Of a DNA stretch of 64,000 nt, positions 11,648 through 22,249 are shown in pieces. The DNA lies in the NCBI RefSeq assembly GCF_947179165.1, contig NC_077242.1:51531097-51595096 (forward strand), in the 5' to 3' direction. The DNA comes from Solanum dulcamara (lineage: Eukaryota > Streptophyta > Magnoliopsida > Solanales > Solanaceae). The notes below the pieces were generated by a model, which was given only the letters and a program-made list of their open reading frames with translations, did no database searches and was not told the origin of the DNA. The translations under genes and the position numbers were made by a program. Position 1 is the stretch's first letter. Each line of letters begins with the position of its first letter.

Positions 11648-12720
11648 TTAGACAAACTTGGTGTGGTCTTTCAATGTTAATATTTTCTGTGAAGATGCTG
11701 CAGCGTGCTTTATAACCTCTCTTGGTCGGAATGTTGTGGCTTCCAACTTCATTACTCCTGATTCAACTTTAGAAAGGTCAATGATGTCATTTATTAGTTG
11801 AAGAACCAAATCTCCTGAAGACAATATTACATTCACAAGCTGACGATGTTCCTTAACCAATTTTATGGTAGAAAAAATCTCGATCATATTGACCACTCCT
11901 GACAAAAGGATCTAATCTAATGAGACATAGTTGCAAGCATTTGTTTCTCTCGCATAGTTTTCTTTGTTATGTGAATAGTTTTGTTAAGTTCAGTCTCCTT
12001 GGCTTTCTATACAACTATCTCTTCTTGCAATTTTGCCATTTTTTTTCTCTTTTCCTTATCTGATCAGTTATCTCCATTCCTATGTAATTTACACCAATTG
12101 TCTCTCCTGCCTTACTAAACACAGGTTCAACATATATTAGAGAATTCTTTGACCCAAATAATCCCTTCTTTGCCGATATTCCCCTTTCTAAAACCTCTCG
12201 TTTGAAGTCTCGAGATTCCTTTACATCAGTACTAGTAAAATCTTTACATTTATTTATTGATGATGTCCTCTTCATGCAGATTTGACAAACAATTGTAGAT
12301 AACATAACTCATTGTCCTGGTGACGGATAATAACGGGTGCATTTTGGAGGACAAATTGTACGAAATTATCTGCTCTTTTCAGAATCTGGGATAATTCTTC
12401 TACTGGAGAGGATTGTCTTTCAATGTTTTCTATGCTTTCCTATAATTTCTCAATTAGTATTTGCATCCTGTTGAACACTTGTTTCCAATAATTTATCCAA
12501 ATATTTAGCTCTCTGCTTTCAGTAGTTTATGCTGTCATACTCAGTATCTATTTCTTGTTTATCTTGAATTTTTACATCATTTTTATGAGACTCTTGGAAT
12601 ATGTATCTCTTTAATTCTTTATCCAATATAGAGGTTGGATGTTTATCACCCCTATATCTTTCTTCCTCAAATTGATACTTCTCCAATAACTCCAATTTCT
12701 TGAGCTCTAGTTATTGTTGT
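11648..12720 (-). pseudogene. Captured fragment of an HK5-type cytosolic hybrid histidine kinase
   Basis: The minus strand, read in shifting frames, matches in order: the coiled-coil region before the PAS domain (about 12700-12310; words KYLDKLLETSVQQD and NAPVIIRHQD), the end of the PAS domain (12290-12030; LIYVEPVFSKAGETIGVNY then ITDQIRKREK), and the histidine-kinase dimerisation region (about 11960-11660; [18 protein letters not shown] then [12 protein letters not shown]). These match Arabidopsis AHK5/CKI2-type kinases. The H-box reads LATMSH followed by a stop codon. The ATPase and receiver domains are absent, and several stops and frameshifts show it is dead. I see no intron-sized gap, which suggests capture of spliced RNA. 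The intact gene functions in stress and hormone signalling; this copy does not encode a working kinase. Confidence 0.8.
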
Positions 12721-14671
12721 TGTGTTTTTCTTTAGGATTGTCTCTTATGACTTGAATTCTTCCAACTATTCAAAGAATCATACATTGTTATAACCATCCC
12801 CGACTATTGTCGGGGACAGTTTTCCTGCAAAGATATGAGAAAAGTGTGAAAGCGGGGCCATTATAAAGAAAATAAGTAACAACATATAGGAGTAAGATTT
12901 CATAGTCAAAGACTCCCCCGATTTATCTTTCAGTCTGTGTATTGGTGTCTTGTGAAATTTAATGTCAGCGTTATTTCCCATGAACTCTTTGTCCCGTGAT
13001 CCCCTCTCTTGAAATAATGTCGTCTCTTCTGTGTACAAAGAAAACTTCTTAGTTATGGAGAGGGAATTGACCTCAAAATTGAGATCCTTTCATTTATCGC
13101 ATGATGTGCTTTGATAACAGCCCCTACAAAGAAAGAAACAACTTTGTTGAACCCTCGATCTTTGAGAAGTAAGCAAGTTTGTTTTCCGACATAAATTAGT
13201 CTTTACCTGAAAAAGAAGAATAACTCAAAAGCCAAAATATTAGTCTGTGCTTGTAATAATTAATGCAAAATATCACATAAAGAACTAAACACATAAATAT
13301 TGCTTTGTTTTAAGACAAACTAATCTATGGGTGAAGAAAGAGTAAACGGACAAAAATTAATTTTATGATAAATGTGTGAGAAAAGTTGACTTGTGAATCA
13401 CAGATTTTTTTTTGCGTTTCAACTTTTGTACCCTTGTTTTTCTTAGATGCGGAAAAAGTTCTCAATTTCTTTGAAAGAATGAGGAAAATGGGAAAACTTC
13501 AAAAACAGGGACCGAGCCTTGAAAGACTGCCTACGTATCTCACAAAGGAGAATTCAGGTCCTACGTAGTTCGACCACTTAATTTTTTTTTTTTTTGCGGA
13601 GATGAGAAAGCAAAGTTTATGATTTGAGAGTAAAGTTTGAATTTTATTGGGAAATTAAAGACTCATTGAATATTTAGATGCACTATCGATAGTGACTCGA
13701 TATTTATGCCTATGAGGCTCTAAAAAAAATCTAAAAGAGTGGACTAGCATGTCTCCAAATAAAGCAACATATTCACAAAACAGTTATAGCATATAGCACA
13801 CAAACAATTATTGCGCATCCTAAACAGATATGTGACCTTTTTGTGCCAAAGGTAGGCCTAACGATTTGAATGATGTATTACGTCATTTGAAACATTCCAT
13901 TGCCCCAAAACTTATATTTATACAAATATTATGAATAACTTGAATGGGGATACATAAGTGGAAAAAAGGGATATAAATAATCAGTTACACGCAGGGGTAC
14001 AATCCTAACTAAGCCTTCGTGGAAAATCCTTCTTTCTTGATTTCTTGACATCTCCGAACGCCAACGCCTTTTAGATGAAGTGTCATTCACTGAAGGTCCT
14101 TTTTTGACTAGACTAAGCTACAAAAAAAAACTCCCAACCCCGAGGGATAATGGTTTGCCAAACCGCGTATAAAACCTTCAAATTTAAACATATAGGTATG
14201 ATTGTCCATTTAGGCCGAGGGCCGTTTTGAACTCAAGGTGGTCTTTCTAATGGGCCCAATACGCCTTAGGTATTGGGTCATCTTAGGCCAATGCACTAAA
14301 TTAGGGATTTGGCTTTGCTCTACGCTAGATTGACTAAGAGTGGCTTTTGCAAGACTGGTAACCCAAGCGGACAACTCAGGCTGGAACTTACGACAACCAT
14401 TGGACGCATGGCGTATCAATAAATTGTCGATCATTCCGAAAAGGGTTAAGTATAAAAAGTCCGACTGCGGTACCGCAAAATCGTTCTTTAATATACTATA
14501 CATTAAATAGGAAAAATGCTATGAAATGCAAATAACAATATAATATATAAATTAAACACATAATTGCACAATTAAGGAAAACAAGAATTACTAATTATTA
14601 CAAACCCAAATAGTTAGTCAAATAAGCAATCAAATCTAATGGTTAGAACCTAATTAATCCACAGCGGAGTC
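12721..14671 (-). other. Interior of the large LTR element, 5' part
   Basis: Two unrecognised open frames lie on the minus strand. One at 12778-13038 (86 codons) contains a hydrophobic stretch (YMLLLIFFIMAPLSHF). One at 14210-14503 (97 codons) sits where a gag start would be expected, but has no zinc knuckle or other gag motif I can identify. The third copy of the gcctacgtatctc block is at about 13525-13575. The remainder is AT-rich with no supported feature. Confidence 0.4.
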
Positions 14672-14689
14672 GCCATTTCTGTTATGTCG
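14672..14689 (-). promoter_or_regulatory. Primer-binding site of the large LTR element
   Basis: Directly inside the 5' LTR the minus strand reads gaaatggcgactccgctg. The tggcgactccgctg core is of the form used by plant LTR elements for tRNA priming. I have not determined which tRNA matches. Confidence 0.65.
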
Positions 14690-15037
14690 AAAAAAGACGG
14701 TTTAAAATTAATTTCAACTTTTTAGAGAAAAAATCAATTTTAGAAAAAAGGAGTCGCCACTTAATTTTTTAAAGAAATTAAGAAAACTTAATTTAAAAGA
14801 CTCTAACAGATTTTAGTCTTGAAAATTTAGAGAAAAAGGGTATGAGGTTCATATTACTATTTTAAGAAGGTTTTAACACTTAAAATAGCCGCTAACATGC
14901 GGTTATCCAACGATTTGAAAATTATTTGATTAACTTTGAAAAATATTAATTTTAAAGGAAATGAAAACTTTGAAATTATTTTTTAGAAAATAAAAATAAA
15001 TAACAAAATTGATAAAATTTAAACATTTGATTATAAT

Positions 15038-15081
<44 letters not shown>

Positions 15082-15550
15082 AAGTAAAAGTTTATCAATG
15101 ACTAAGTAAATATAGAAAATTATTTTAAGAATAAATTAACATGAATTGGTTTATCTTTAGGGAAATCTAATTAGGTTAAAACAAATTAAAATTAATAGCT
15201 AAGAAAATCATGAACGACATAAATAAATAAATTATTACAAACCGAATCAATAAAATAATAAATAAAAATAAGTAATGAACATATAAAAATATGGTCCGAC
15301 ACTTAGTTTCTGTACGCCTGGACTAAGCTGTTGGGCCACCTGCGTTTTGGGCTTTTGGGCCAATTCTGATGTATATCACAACTGTATATACACTGTATAT
15401 TAGTGCATACAACCAACAGTTTTTTTTTGTATATCATATATACATAAAATTGCATATCAATCAATTTTGCTCCAGCGCCTGTAGAAATACTTAATAAACA
15501 TGTTAATAATAAATAATATGAATAGTAATAATAAAAATAAAAATAATAAC

Positions 15551-15581
<31 letters not shown>

Positions 15582-15840
15582 TAAAAATAAAACTCGTCTT
15601 ATGAACATGGGAAGCCTTGGAAAGCAACGGTAATTTCTTTATCGGCCAATCTCAACTTGTAATATATAATATACAATGTAAACTTAAATTAAAATTTCCG
15701 TCTTTAAAATGGAAAGGCCTCGAAACCCGACGGAGAGATTTTTTCATTGGCCAAAATAAAGTCTGTTATATAAATAGTAGACATGTAATCATCCCTCCAA
15801 ATAATAATAATAAAAAAATTAAAACTTATTTTAAAAAGGT

Positions 15841-16405
15841 GGGCACTAACTTTATTTAAAATAGTAGGGTAATAACTTTATTTAAAGTAGTGGTGAAATA
15901 ACTTTATTTAAAGTAGTAGGGTAATAACTTTATTTAAAGTAGTAGGGTAACAACTTTATTTAAAGTAGTAGGGTAACAACTTTATTTAAAGTAGTGGTGA
16001 AATAATTTTATTTAAAGTAGTAGGGTAATAACTTTATTTAAAGTAGTAGGGTAACAACTTTATTTAAAGTAATAGGGTAATAACTTTATTTAAAGTAGTA
16101 GGGTAACAACTTTATTTAAAGTAATAGGGTAATAACTTTATTTAAAGTAGTAGGGTAACAACTTTATTTAAAGTAGTGGTGAAATAATTTTATTTAAAGT
16201 AGTAGGGTAATAACTTTATTTAAAGTAGTAGGGTAACAACTTTATTTAAAGTAGTGGTGAAATAAATTTATTTAAAGTAGTAGGGTAATAACTTTATTTA
16301 AAGTAGTAGGGTAACAACTTTATTTAAAGTAGTGGTGAAATAACTTTATTTAAAGTAGTAGGGTAATAACTTTATTTAAAGTTGTGGGGTAATAACTTTA
16401 TTTCA
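15841..16405. repeat. 26-bp minisatellite in the right LTR
   Basis: About 21-22 tandem copies of the same 26-bp unit as at 5538-6052, with the same variant classes in a partly different order. Confidence 0.9.
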
Positions 16406-16676
16406 AATTTAATAAAGGAAGACAAGATTAATTGTGATAAATGCCAAAATAATTACTACATGCTAGCAAATTTTTTAAAAAAATACTATAATTATTTTCT
16501 AACAGTCAAATATTTCAATCAATAAATTATACCTGATTAGCAAAATATTAAACATTTCCCAAATCTAAATCAAGAAAATAAAATATCGGTTATCAATTAG
16601 CTAATCAAATAGATACCCAAATTAAAAGATATGCATTTAGACAATAGCAAATAATAACAATCTCACCGTAAAAAAC

Positions 16677-17024
16677 TTAATTAAATACAAGAATATAAAC
16701 ATGAACATAATTAAAATGTAAGAACATGAATATGAACACGAAACCTTAATTAAATACAAGAATATAAACATGAACATAATTAAAATGTAAGAACATGAAA
16801 CCTTAATTAAATACAAGAATATAAACATGAACATAATTAAAGTGTAAGAACATGAAACCTTAATTAAATACAAGAATATAAACATGAACATAATTAAAAT
16901 GTAAGAACATAAATATGAACATGAACATAAACATGAACATGAACATGAACATGAACATGAACATGAACATGAACATGAACATGAACATGAACATGAACAT
17001 GAACATGAACATGAACATGAACAA
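16677..17024. repeat. 57-bp repeats and shortened ATGAAC array in the right LTR
   Basis: Four copies of the 57-bp-type unit, one with an extra ATGAATATGAACACG insert, precede about 18 copies of ATGAAC. The left LTR has about 33 hexamers at this place. Confidence 0.9.
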
Positions 17025-17979
17025 CAACAACAACAAAAACAAAAATAACATAAATATGCTTTGCAATCTTAATCAATTATGAATGAACAAAAATCTTTGA
17101 ATCTCGAGTTTATCAAATCATTTGGAGCAAAAAATAATAAAAAAAAAACTAAAGTGATGTAGTAACATGTGAACAATATGAATCTTATAAGCAAGAAAAT
17201 AACAATAATGGTTAGAGTAATTGATCAGCCCAACATTTGTTATGAAAACAAAATCAGTAAAAGGAGTCTAACATGAGAAAGATCTAAATCTTCTAAGCAA
17301 GAAAACTTATCAAGAACACCAAACACAAGATGTAATCAACCCAACCTATACACAATAAATAAAAAAAATAAATAAACTTTTAGATCTAAAAGATCACAAC
17401 ATATATAGTAAAATAAAGTTAAACAAAATCATACCAAGACGGATTTGTAAAAATCCGTCTTAGACCTCTCGTCTTGTTAGTCTAGCAGCGGCTTGGTGGC
17501 TTTTCCTGCGTGGTTCGTCGGAGCTCTCGCCGGAGATGAGTGGAAGAGAAGTATTCGGTGGTGTGTAAGAGGAGAGAGATTGAGAGATGAGGGGAGAGAA
17601 TGGTGAGTATGGTAACTTATCTTATTTTATTTTTTTTGAGAAGATGAAGAGAGTGTAGAGAGAGAGAGATAGTGAAGAAGAGAGTGTAGAGAGAGAGAGA
17701 GATAGTGAAGAAGAGAGTGTAGAGAGAGAGAGAGAGTGTTTGATAATGGAAAGAGAAAAGAAAAGATATTTTTTATTTATTTATTTTTATTTTTAGAAAA
17801 AACTAAAAATTTCAAAAATACAAACAATAATTAAACTAACCTAACTAAAATTTATTTAGTAAAAAAATAAAATCTTTTGAGATAATTTTTGAATAATCAC
17901 ATAAATAGTAGTCAAAGATATAGTAATATAGAAATATATATGTTATACTAAAATTTATATAAAGATAAAAATAGTTAAG

Positions 17980-18028
<49 letters not shown>

Positions 18029-18589
18029 TTATTTTTTTAATTTTTTTTATAAAAGCTAATTATTTCAAAATGTTCGAATTCAAGGAAACTCGATAGCTAA
18101 TTTGCGTTGTGGATGGTCAAAATTGGGTGTCAACATACAATTAGAAACATTAAACTTCACTAAATTCATTTACCTTTTCTAGATTTAAATAATAAATATG
18201 CAAAGACTACACTTTTTAGTTTCTTAGATTTAAACTTTTGAAATTTTTAATTCAATTTTTCCCCTTTCTTATGGCACATACTGCAAAATACTCTCTAAAA
18301 TAATAAATATTTATTTATCGATAAATAAATATTTTTACACATTTATCGATAAACTAATAATATCGATAAATGAATATTTTTTTCGGTCCTAAGTATATGC
18401 ATTTATAAAGGTTTTACTGTAATATGAAAAGTTAAAATTAGAAAAAATTGACAAAAAAGAAAGAAATATTTTTTTGAAACAATTCAAAAAAGTAAGAAAA
18501 ATAAATTAAAATAATATAATATTTTTTTTTAAAAAAGATTGGTATAATAATTTTATTATTATTTAAAAAAATAGGGCCCTTTGAGGGCT

Positions 18590-18935
18590 ATGCCTTATTT
18601 TTAACACAAAATTATCAAATTACACACTTTATATTCCTATATTTTCAATTATTTCCTACTATTTGTAAAACATTTCAAAAATCCCTTTTCTGATACATAA
18701 AAATGATGCTGATATATCGCGATTTGATACATAAATCTTTTTCATGATACATCGCTAGTTGATACAAACCAAACATTGTAATATCAATAAAACTTATAAA
18801 TCAGCTTATAACACCTAATATATCATGAAAAAGACTTATTTATCAATGTCATTCGTATGTATCATAAATTTGAAGAAAAAAATTTGGATAATTATCAAAA
18901 AAATCAGAATAAATTATAATTGAATTTTTTTGAAA
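18590..18935 (-). mobile_element. Short interspersed TIR-like repeat inside the hAT element
   Basis: This segment is the inverted, longer relative of 63226-63460. Shared words include gggatttttgaa, gtgtgtaatttg, atttgatacataa and ctagttgatacaa. The middle is made of repeated gatacat words, some inverted. No coding capacity is visible. It lies between the pogo-like right end and the hAT right end, so it is either hAT internal sequence or a further small insertion. Confidence 0.5.
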
Positions 18936-18987
18936 TTAAAGTAAAATACCCAATTTTTAAATGCATCAAGCCGGCCCTGTTTAGACA

Positions 18988-19097
18988 TCTAAATTTCTCT
19001 ATTTTATTTGGAGATCTTCCGGTTTGGTTATTGGCAGATTTGGGAAAGACTCAGTGGTTCCCGGCTGCCTACTTTGAACGCCGGGAAATCAGTGAAT
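18988..19097 (+). promoter_or_regulatory. Leader and remaining proximal upstream region of the phosphatase gene
   Basis: Only 110 bp separate the hAT target duplication from the ATG. There is no clear TATA box in it. It probably holds the 5' untranslated region, with the original promoter left on the far side of the insertion (left of 3372), where a tttataca word occurs around 3350. This is inference from position. Confidence 0.4.
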
Positions 19098-22000
19098 ATG
19101 GCGGGGCCTAAGATCGTTATCGTATTTGATTTTGATAGGACCCTGATTGACGATGACAGCGATAGATGGGTGGTGGAGACTATGGATCTGACCCATTTGT
19201 TCAACCAGCTCCGACCAACTTTGCCTTGGAATGCTCTCATGGTCACTGCTTTCCCTCTTTCCTTCGCTTTTAACTTTGATCAATCATATTTCTTTACCAT
19301 AGTTAATACTTGCCCCTGTTGAATTTTCTTTTGTTCTTGGTTTTTTTAATTTAGCAGTATTGGTATTTTTATTTGATTGTGTGCCGATTGCATAACACGA
19401 TACCCAATTAATTTTGGGTTTCTCCATCAGATTAAGTAGAAAAAAAAGCAGAATTTTGTTTTTCTCTTTGGCTGTATTAAGCTGTCAATAGTTAGGACTT
19501 AGGACAGATTGATGATGAGGTTTTCCTTTAGTTAGATTGGTGACTATTATTTGTTTCAAGTAACATTTTCTAACTATGTGAGGTGACTGGTGTTTAGGGT
19601 AGGATGATGGAGGAGCTACATTCACAGGGTAAAACTGTTGAGCAGATAGCTGAATGTTTGAAGCACGTTCCGTTGCATCCTCGGACAATTTCAGCCATAG
19701 AATCGGCTCATGATCTTGGGTATGTATTTCTAAATTGTCATTTTGATATTCCATGAAATTGTTGCTTTTTCTGATTACATTTGTGGTTATTTCAGATGTG
19801 ACTTAAAAGTAGTTAGTGATGCCAATCAGTTTTACATCGAGACTATATTGAAACATCACGGATTATACAGATGTTTCTCAGAGGTCATTACTAATCCAAC
19901 ATCAGTAGATGGAGAAGGTAGACTGAGGATCTTTCCTTACCATGATATGGCGTCTTTTCATGGTTGTAATCTTTGCCCTCCTAACTTGTGCAAGGTATCC
20001 TAACATCCATTTGTCATTCTGTGAAACTTAAAAGTAATTACTGATCCCAATGATTCATTCCTATGATTCATGTTAGATGCATTTAATAGAAACTAGAACA
20101 ATCATCAAAACTTTGCAAGTATCGAACAAACTGGACTTGTTTCACTTTTCCTAATTTTAAATGATAAATCATTGTAGCAGTCAACACGTGTAGCTGTCGA
20201 GATCGTGATTTCATTGTTGTCATTAGTATATGATGTTTGCCTTCATTTTAATTTGTTCTTACTTACTTAGAGTACGTTTAGAGTACGTTTGAATGTTGGT
20301 CAAATTTATTTTAAGTCAGTTTATAAAAAATAACTTTAAATTAAATAAAAATCAAAAATAGGTCTCATCTTACTTTTTATTTTTTGACTTAAAAATTATT
20401 TAAGTTTGACTTTTTATTTTTGACTTAAAAACTACTTCTTTTAAGTCAATCCAAACGGATCCATATTAAGTTTGCAGTAGGCGTATGACCCCGTGATTAA
20501 CGCTGAACCCATCGGTGATCTCTTAAAGTTGGTACTAATTTTCATTTAGATACCTCAACTAGACTTTGTTCATTTTAGACACCTATGTCAGGCTCCGCTG
20601 TGTCATTTTGACACCTTTTGCACAATCAGTCAAAATATATAATATATGTGTGTTACACTAGCGAATGACTTGTAAAGTAACGATTAAATAACGACATTTG
20701 TCATTTGTACCCAAAATAATTATTAAATAATGAATTTTAACTTAAAATTAAAAAATGGCCAATGAATCCATGACACTTGGAATTTTTGCCCAAATAATTT
20801 TCAAAAAGAGATTTGACCAAACTAAAAAAAAAATGCAGAAGCAACCCCACCCTCCCCTGCTAATTGTCTTCTCCAAAATAATCCATTTTGCAGAAAAATT
20901 CCAAAGTAAACCCAAACAATTCCGACGGCTGTTCTTTTTTTTTTGGTTTATTCTATTATTTTTTAAATTCTTTACTTAAAAATTATTTGTGAGTTAAATA
21001 TATTTTTCAATCAGCATTTTCTTTATTTTTTCAGATCTTGAAAATATTATTACCACCATGTTCACCGAAAAAAATGGAGATCCACCACCGCCACCACTCT
21101 CTTTCTCTCTTCCTCCCTCTATTCTACCAAAGCACATTTTATCTAAAATTAAAATTATCGAATCTTTTCAATACGTAAATCTTGAAATAGGTCTATTCCT
21201 AAATTTCTAAAACGTTTTTCATCATTTTTCATAATTTTGTTGTAACTATCTTCATTCACCATGGTTGAAGTTTAAGCTTTTGGGGAAATGGTGGCTGAAA
21301 ACGGGGAAGAAGAAGAACAAAAAAAAAACTAAAAATTGGCTAAATAAGCCTTTTACTCGCGGTCAGCGAGTGTATGACATTCACTATGTCATGTAAGCAA
21401 AAAGTGTCAAAATGACACAGCTGGATCTGACATTAAGTGTCTAAAATGAACAAAGCTTAGTTGAGATGTCTAAGTGAAAGTTGATGGCAACTTTAAGGGG
21501 CCACCGATGGATTCAACCCGTGATTAATGTTCCTTATGTCTTTATGTCTCTTGCCATTCCAAAACAAGTATGCTTTCAAGTCTTGATTTCTCCCCTGCAT
21601 AAGATATTTCTGCATGACCTGTAATTAGTTGTGTATCATCTTCGATGACATTGGCATGATAACAACTTTATTTAGCTGTTGTGAAGGTTATATTGATGAA
21701 ATTCTGAAAGTAGACTTCTTAAATTATACCTTATAGGTGAAGGAAATTTTTGAACTACAAAGCTTTCAGGCATCTATGATTGCATCTTTATTTCCGTTCT
21801 CTTTGACCAGGTCTCATAGGACTCTTCAAATGATTTAAAGACATATTTTTATGCTACTAACATTGCCTCCCATGACATTTTGATGTGATTCTTACCATTA
21901 AGTAGTAAAATTATGCCATACCAGTCCCAATAATGCATTCGCTACCAGTAGCAAATATCTAAAATATCAGCTATCTTTTGTGTAGGGTCTTGTTCTTGAG

Positions 22001-22249
22001 CAGATCCAAGCTTCCATGTCTGAGAAAAGAAAATCAAGATTTATATATCTTGGAGATGGGAGAGGTGATTACTGCCCAACCTTGAAGCTTGATAAAGGAG
22101 ACCATGTGATGCCAAGGAAGGGCTTTCCATTGTGGGATCGCCTGCTAAGTAATCCAAATATTTTGAAAGCAGACTGTCATGAATGGAGCAATGGGGAAGA
22201 ACTAGAAAGCATCCTACTTCAGCTTATTGAAAAAATATACAAGGAATAG
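19098..22249 (+). CDS. HAD-superfamily phosphatase, PHOSPHO1 / pyrophosphatase PS2-like, four exons
   Basis: The exons are 19098-19241, 19598-19719, 19796-19994 and 21986-22249. All introns have GT...AG ends, the phases agree, and they join to a 242-residue protein, the normal length of the family. HAD motif I is DFDRT (nucleophile Asp11, Asp13), motif II is VVSDAN (Ser96), and motif IV is YLGDGRGDY (Asp179, Asp183). The Cys-rich HGCNLCPPNLCK and MPRKGFP segments are typical of plant PHOSPHO1-like proteins such as Arabidopsis PS2/PPsPase1 and At4g29530-type phosphatases. These dephosphorylate small substrates such as pyrophosphate, phosphoethanolamine or thiamine monophosphate; the substrate cannot be told from sequence. 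No signal peptide is visible, so it is probably cytosolic. The chosen ATG is the first in frame before the motif I strand. All key residues are intact, so the coding region looks functional despite the nest upstream. Confidence 0.92.
20281..20462. mobile_element. Small TIR element in intron 3
   Basis: The ends gtacgtttgaatgttggtc and the complement of ggatccgtttggattgactt form an imperfect terminal inverted repeat. The middle carries repeated and inverted tgacttaaaa words. This layout fits a MITE of about 180 bp. I cannot fix the target duplication, although gagtacgttt is repeated directly at the left edge. Confidence 0.5.
20491..21527. mobile_element. Mutator-like MITE in intron 3 with 10-bp target duplication
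   Basis: The element occupies 20501-21517 (1017 bp). Its long terminal inverted repeats of more than 100 bp begin at gaacccatcggtg on the left and gaatccatcggtg on the right complement; both continue through cttaaagttg, tttgttcattttagacac and tgtgtcattttgacac. The direct repeat ccgtgattaa flanks it (20491-20500 and 21518-21527). The duplication length and long inverted repeats fit a Mutator-like origin. It has no transposase and lies within intron 3, so splicing can remove it. Confidence 0.8.

Larger units (their letters stand above)
14690..18135 (-). repeat. 5' LTR of the large non-autonomous element
   Basis: This is the right copy, 3446 bp, TGTTATGTCG...GTCAACA on the plus strand. It has the same internal order of arrays as the left LTR, with differing copy numbers (the minisatellite at 15841-16405 is longer and the ATGAAC array at about 16917-17022 is shorter). 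Being the 5' LTR, it should hold the element's promoter, with transcription running leftwards, away from the phosphatase gene. Confidence 0.88.
4369..18140 (-). mobile_element. Large non-autonomous LTR retrotransposon (13.8 kb) with perfect target duplication
   Basis: Two nearly identical 3.44-kb LTRs (4374-7814 and 14690-18135) bound a 6.9-kb interior. The direct repeat tacaa at 4369-4373 and 18136-18140 is a perfect 5-bp target duplication. The element reads on the minus strand: the LTR starts tgttgacacccaatttt, the primer-binding site lies at 14672-14689, and a purine-rich tract adjoins 7815. I see no gag, protease, reverse transcriptase or integrase, so it must be moved by enzymes from elsewhere (a LARD-like element). 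The LTR start resembles Tat/Ogre-type elements; that lineage call is tentative. Cargo includes an HK5-type histidine kinase fragment and a large minisatellite. Confidence 0.88.
3717..18421. mobile_element. Pogo-like (Tc1/mariner) element nested in the hAT element
   Basis: The left end at 3719 reads tagtaaaacctcgataaag. The right end at 18419 is the complement of cagtaaaacctttataaat. The flanking dinucleotide is TA on both sides (3717-3718 and 18420-18421). Ends of the type CAGTAAAACCTC with a TA duplication are typical of plant pogo/Tigger-type elements. Net of the LTR element inside it, the length is only about 0.93 kb. A piece of a CENP-B-type helix-turn-helix reading frame survives at 4094-4312, which supports the family assignment. 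Confidence 0.75.
3365..18987. mobile_element. hAT transposon with 8-bp target duplication, outer shell of a nest
   Basis: The left end begins cagggacggctcaagcatct at 3373. The right end is the complement of cagggccggcttgatgcatt and finishes at 18979. The flanks carry a perfect 8-bp direct repeat, tttagaca (3365-3372 and 18980-18987), which is the expected duplication length for hAT. Without the pogo-like and LTR insertions the element would be about 0.9 kb. I see no transposase, so it is non-autonomous. It lies 118 bp upstream of the phosphatase start codon. Confidence 0.85.

Noticed and set aside
4369..18140. Segmental tandem duplication of 3.4 kb instead of LTRs
   Set aside because: The TG...CA ends, perfect 5-bp flanking repeat, primer-binding site and polypurine-like tract together fit an LTR element.
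19008..19322. Longer reading of exon 1 starting at 19008 and running into intron 1
   Set aside because: The upstream in-frame Met adds 30 residues not expected in the family, and the reading past 19241 crosses a good splice donor. The ATG at 19098 with splicing gives the family's normal length.
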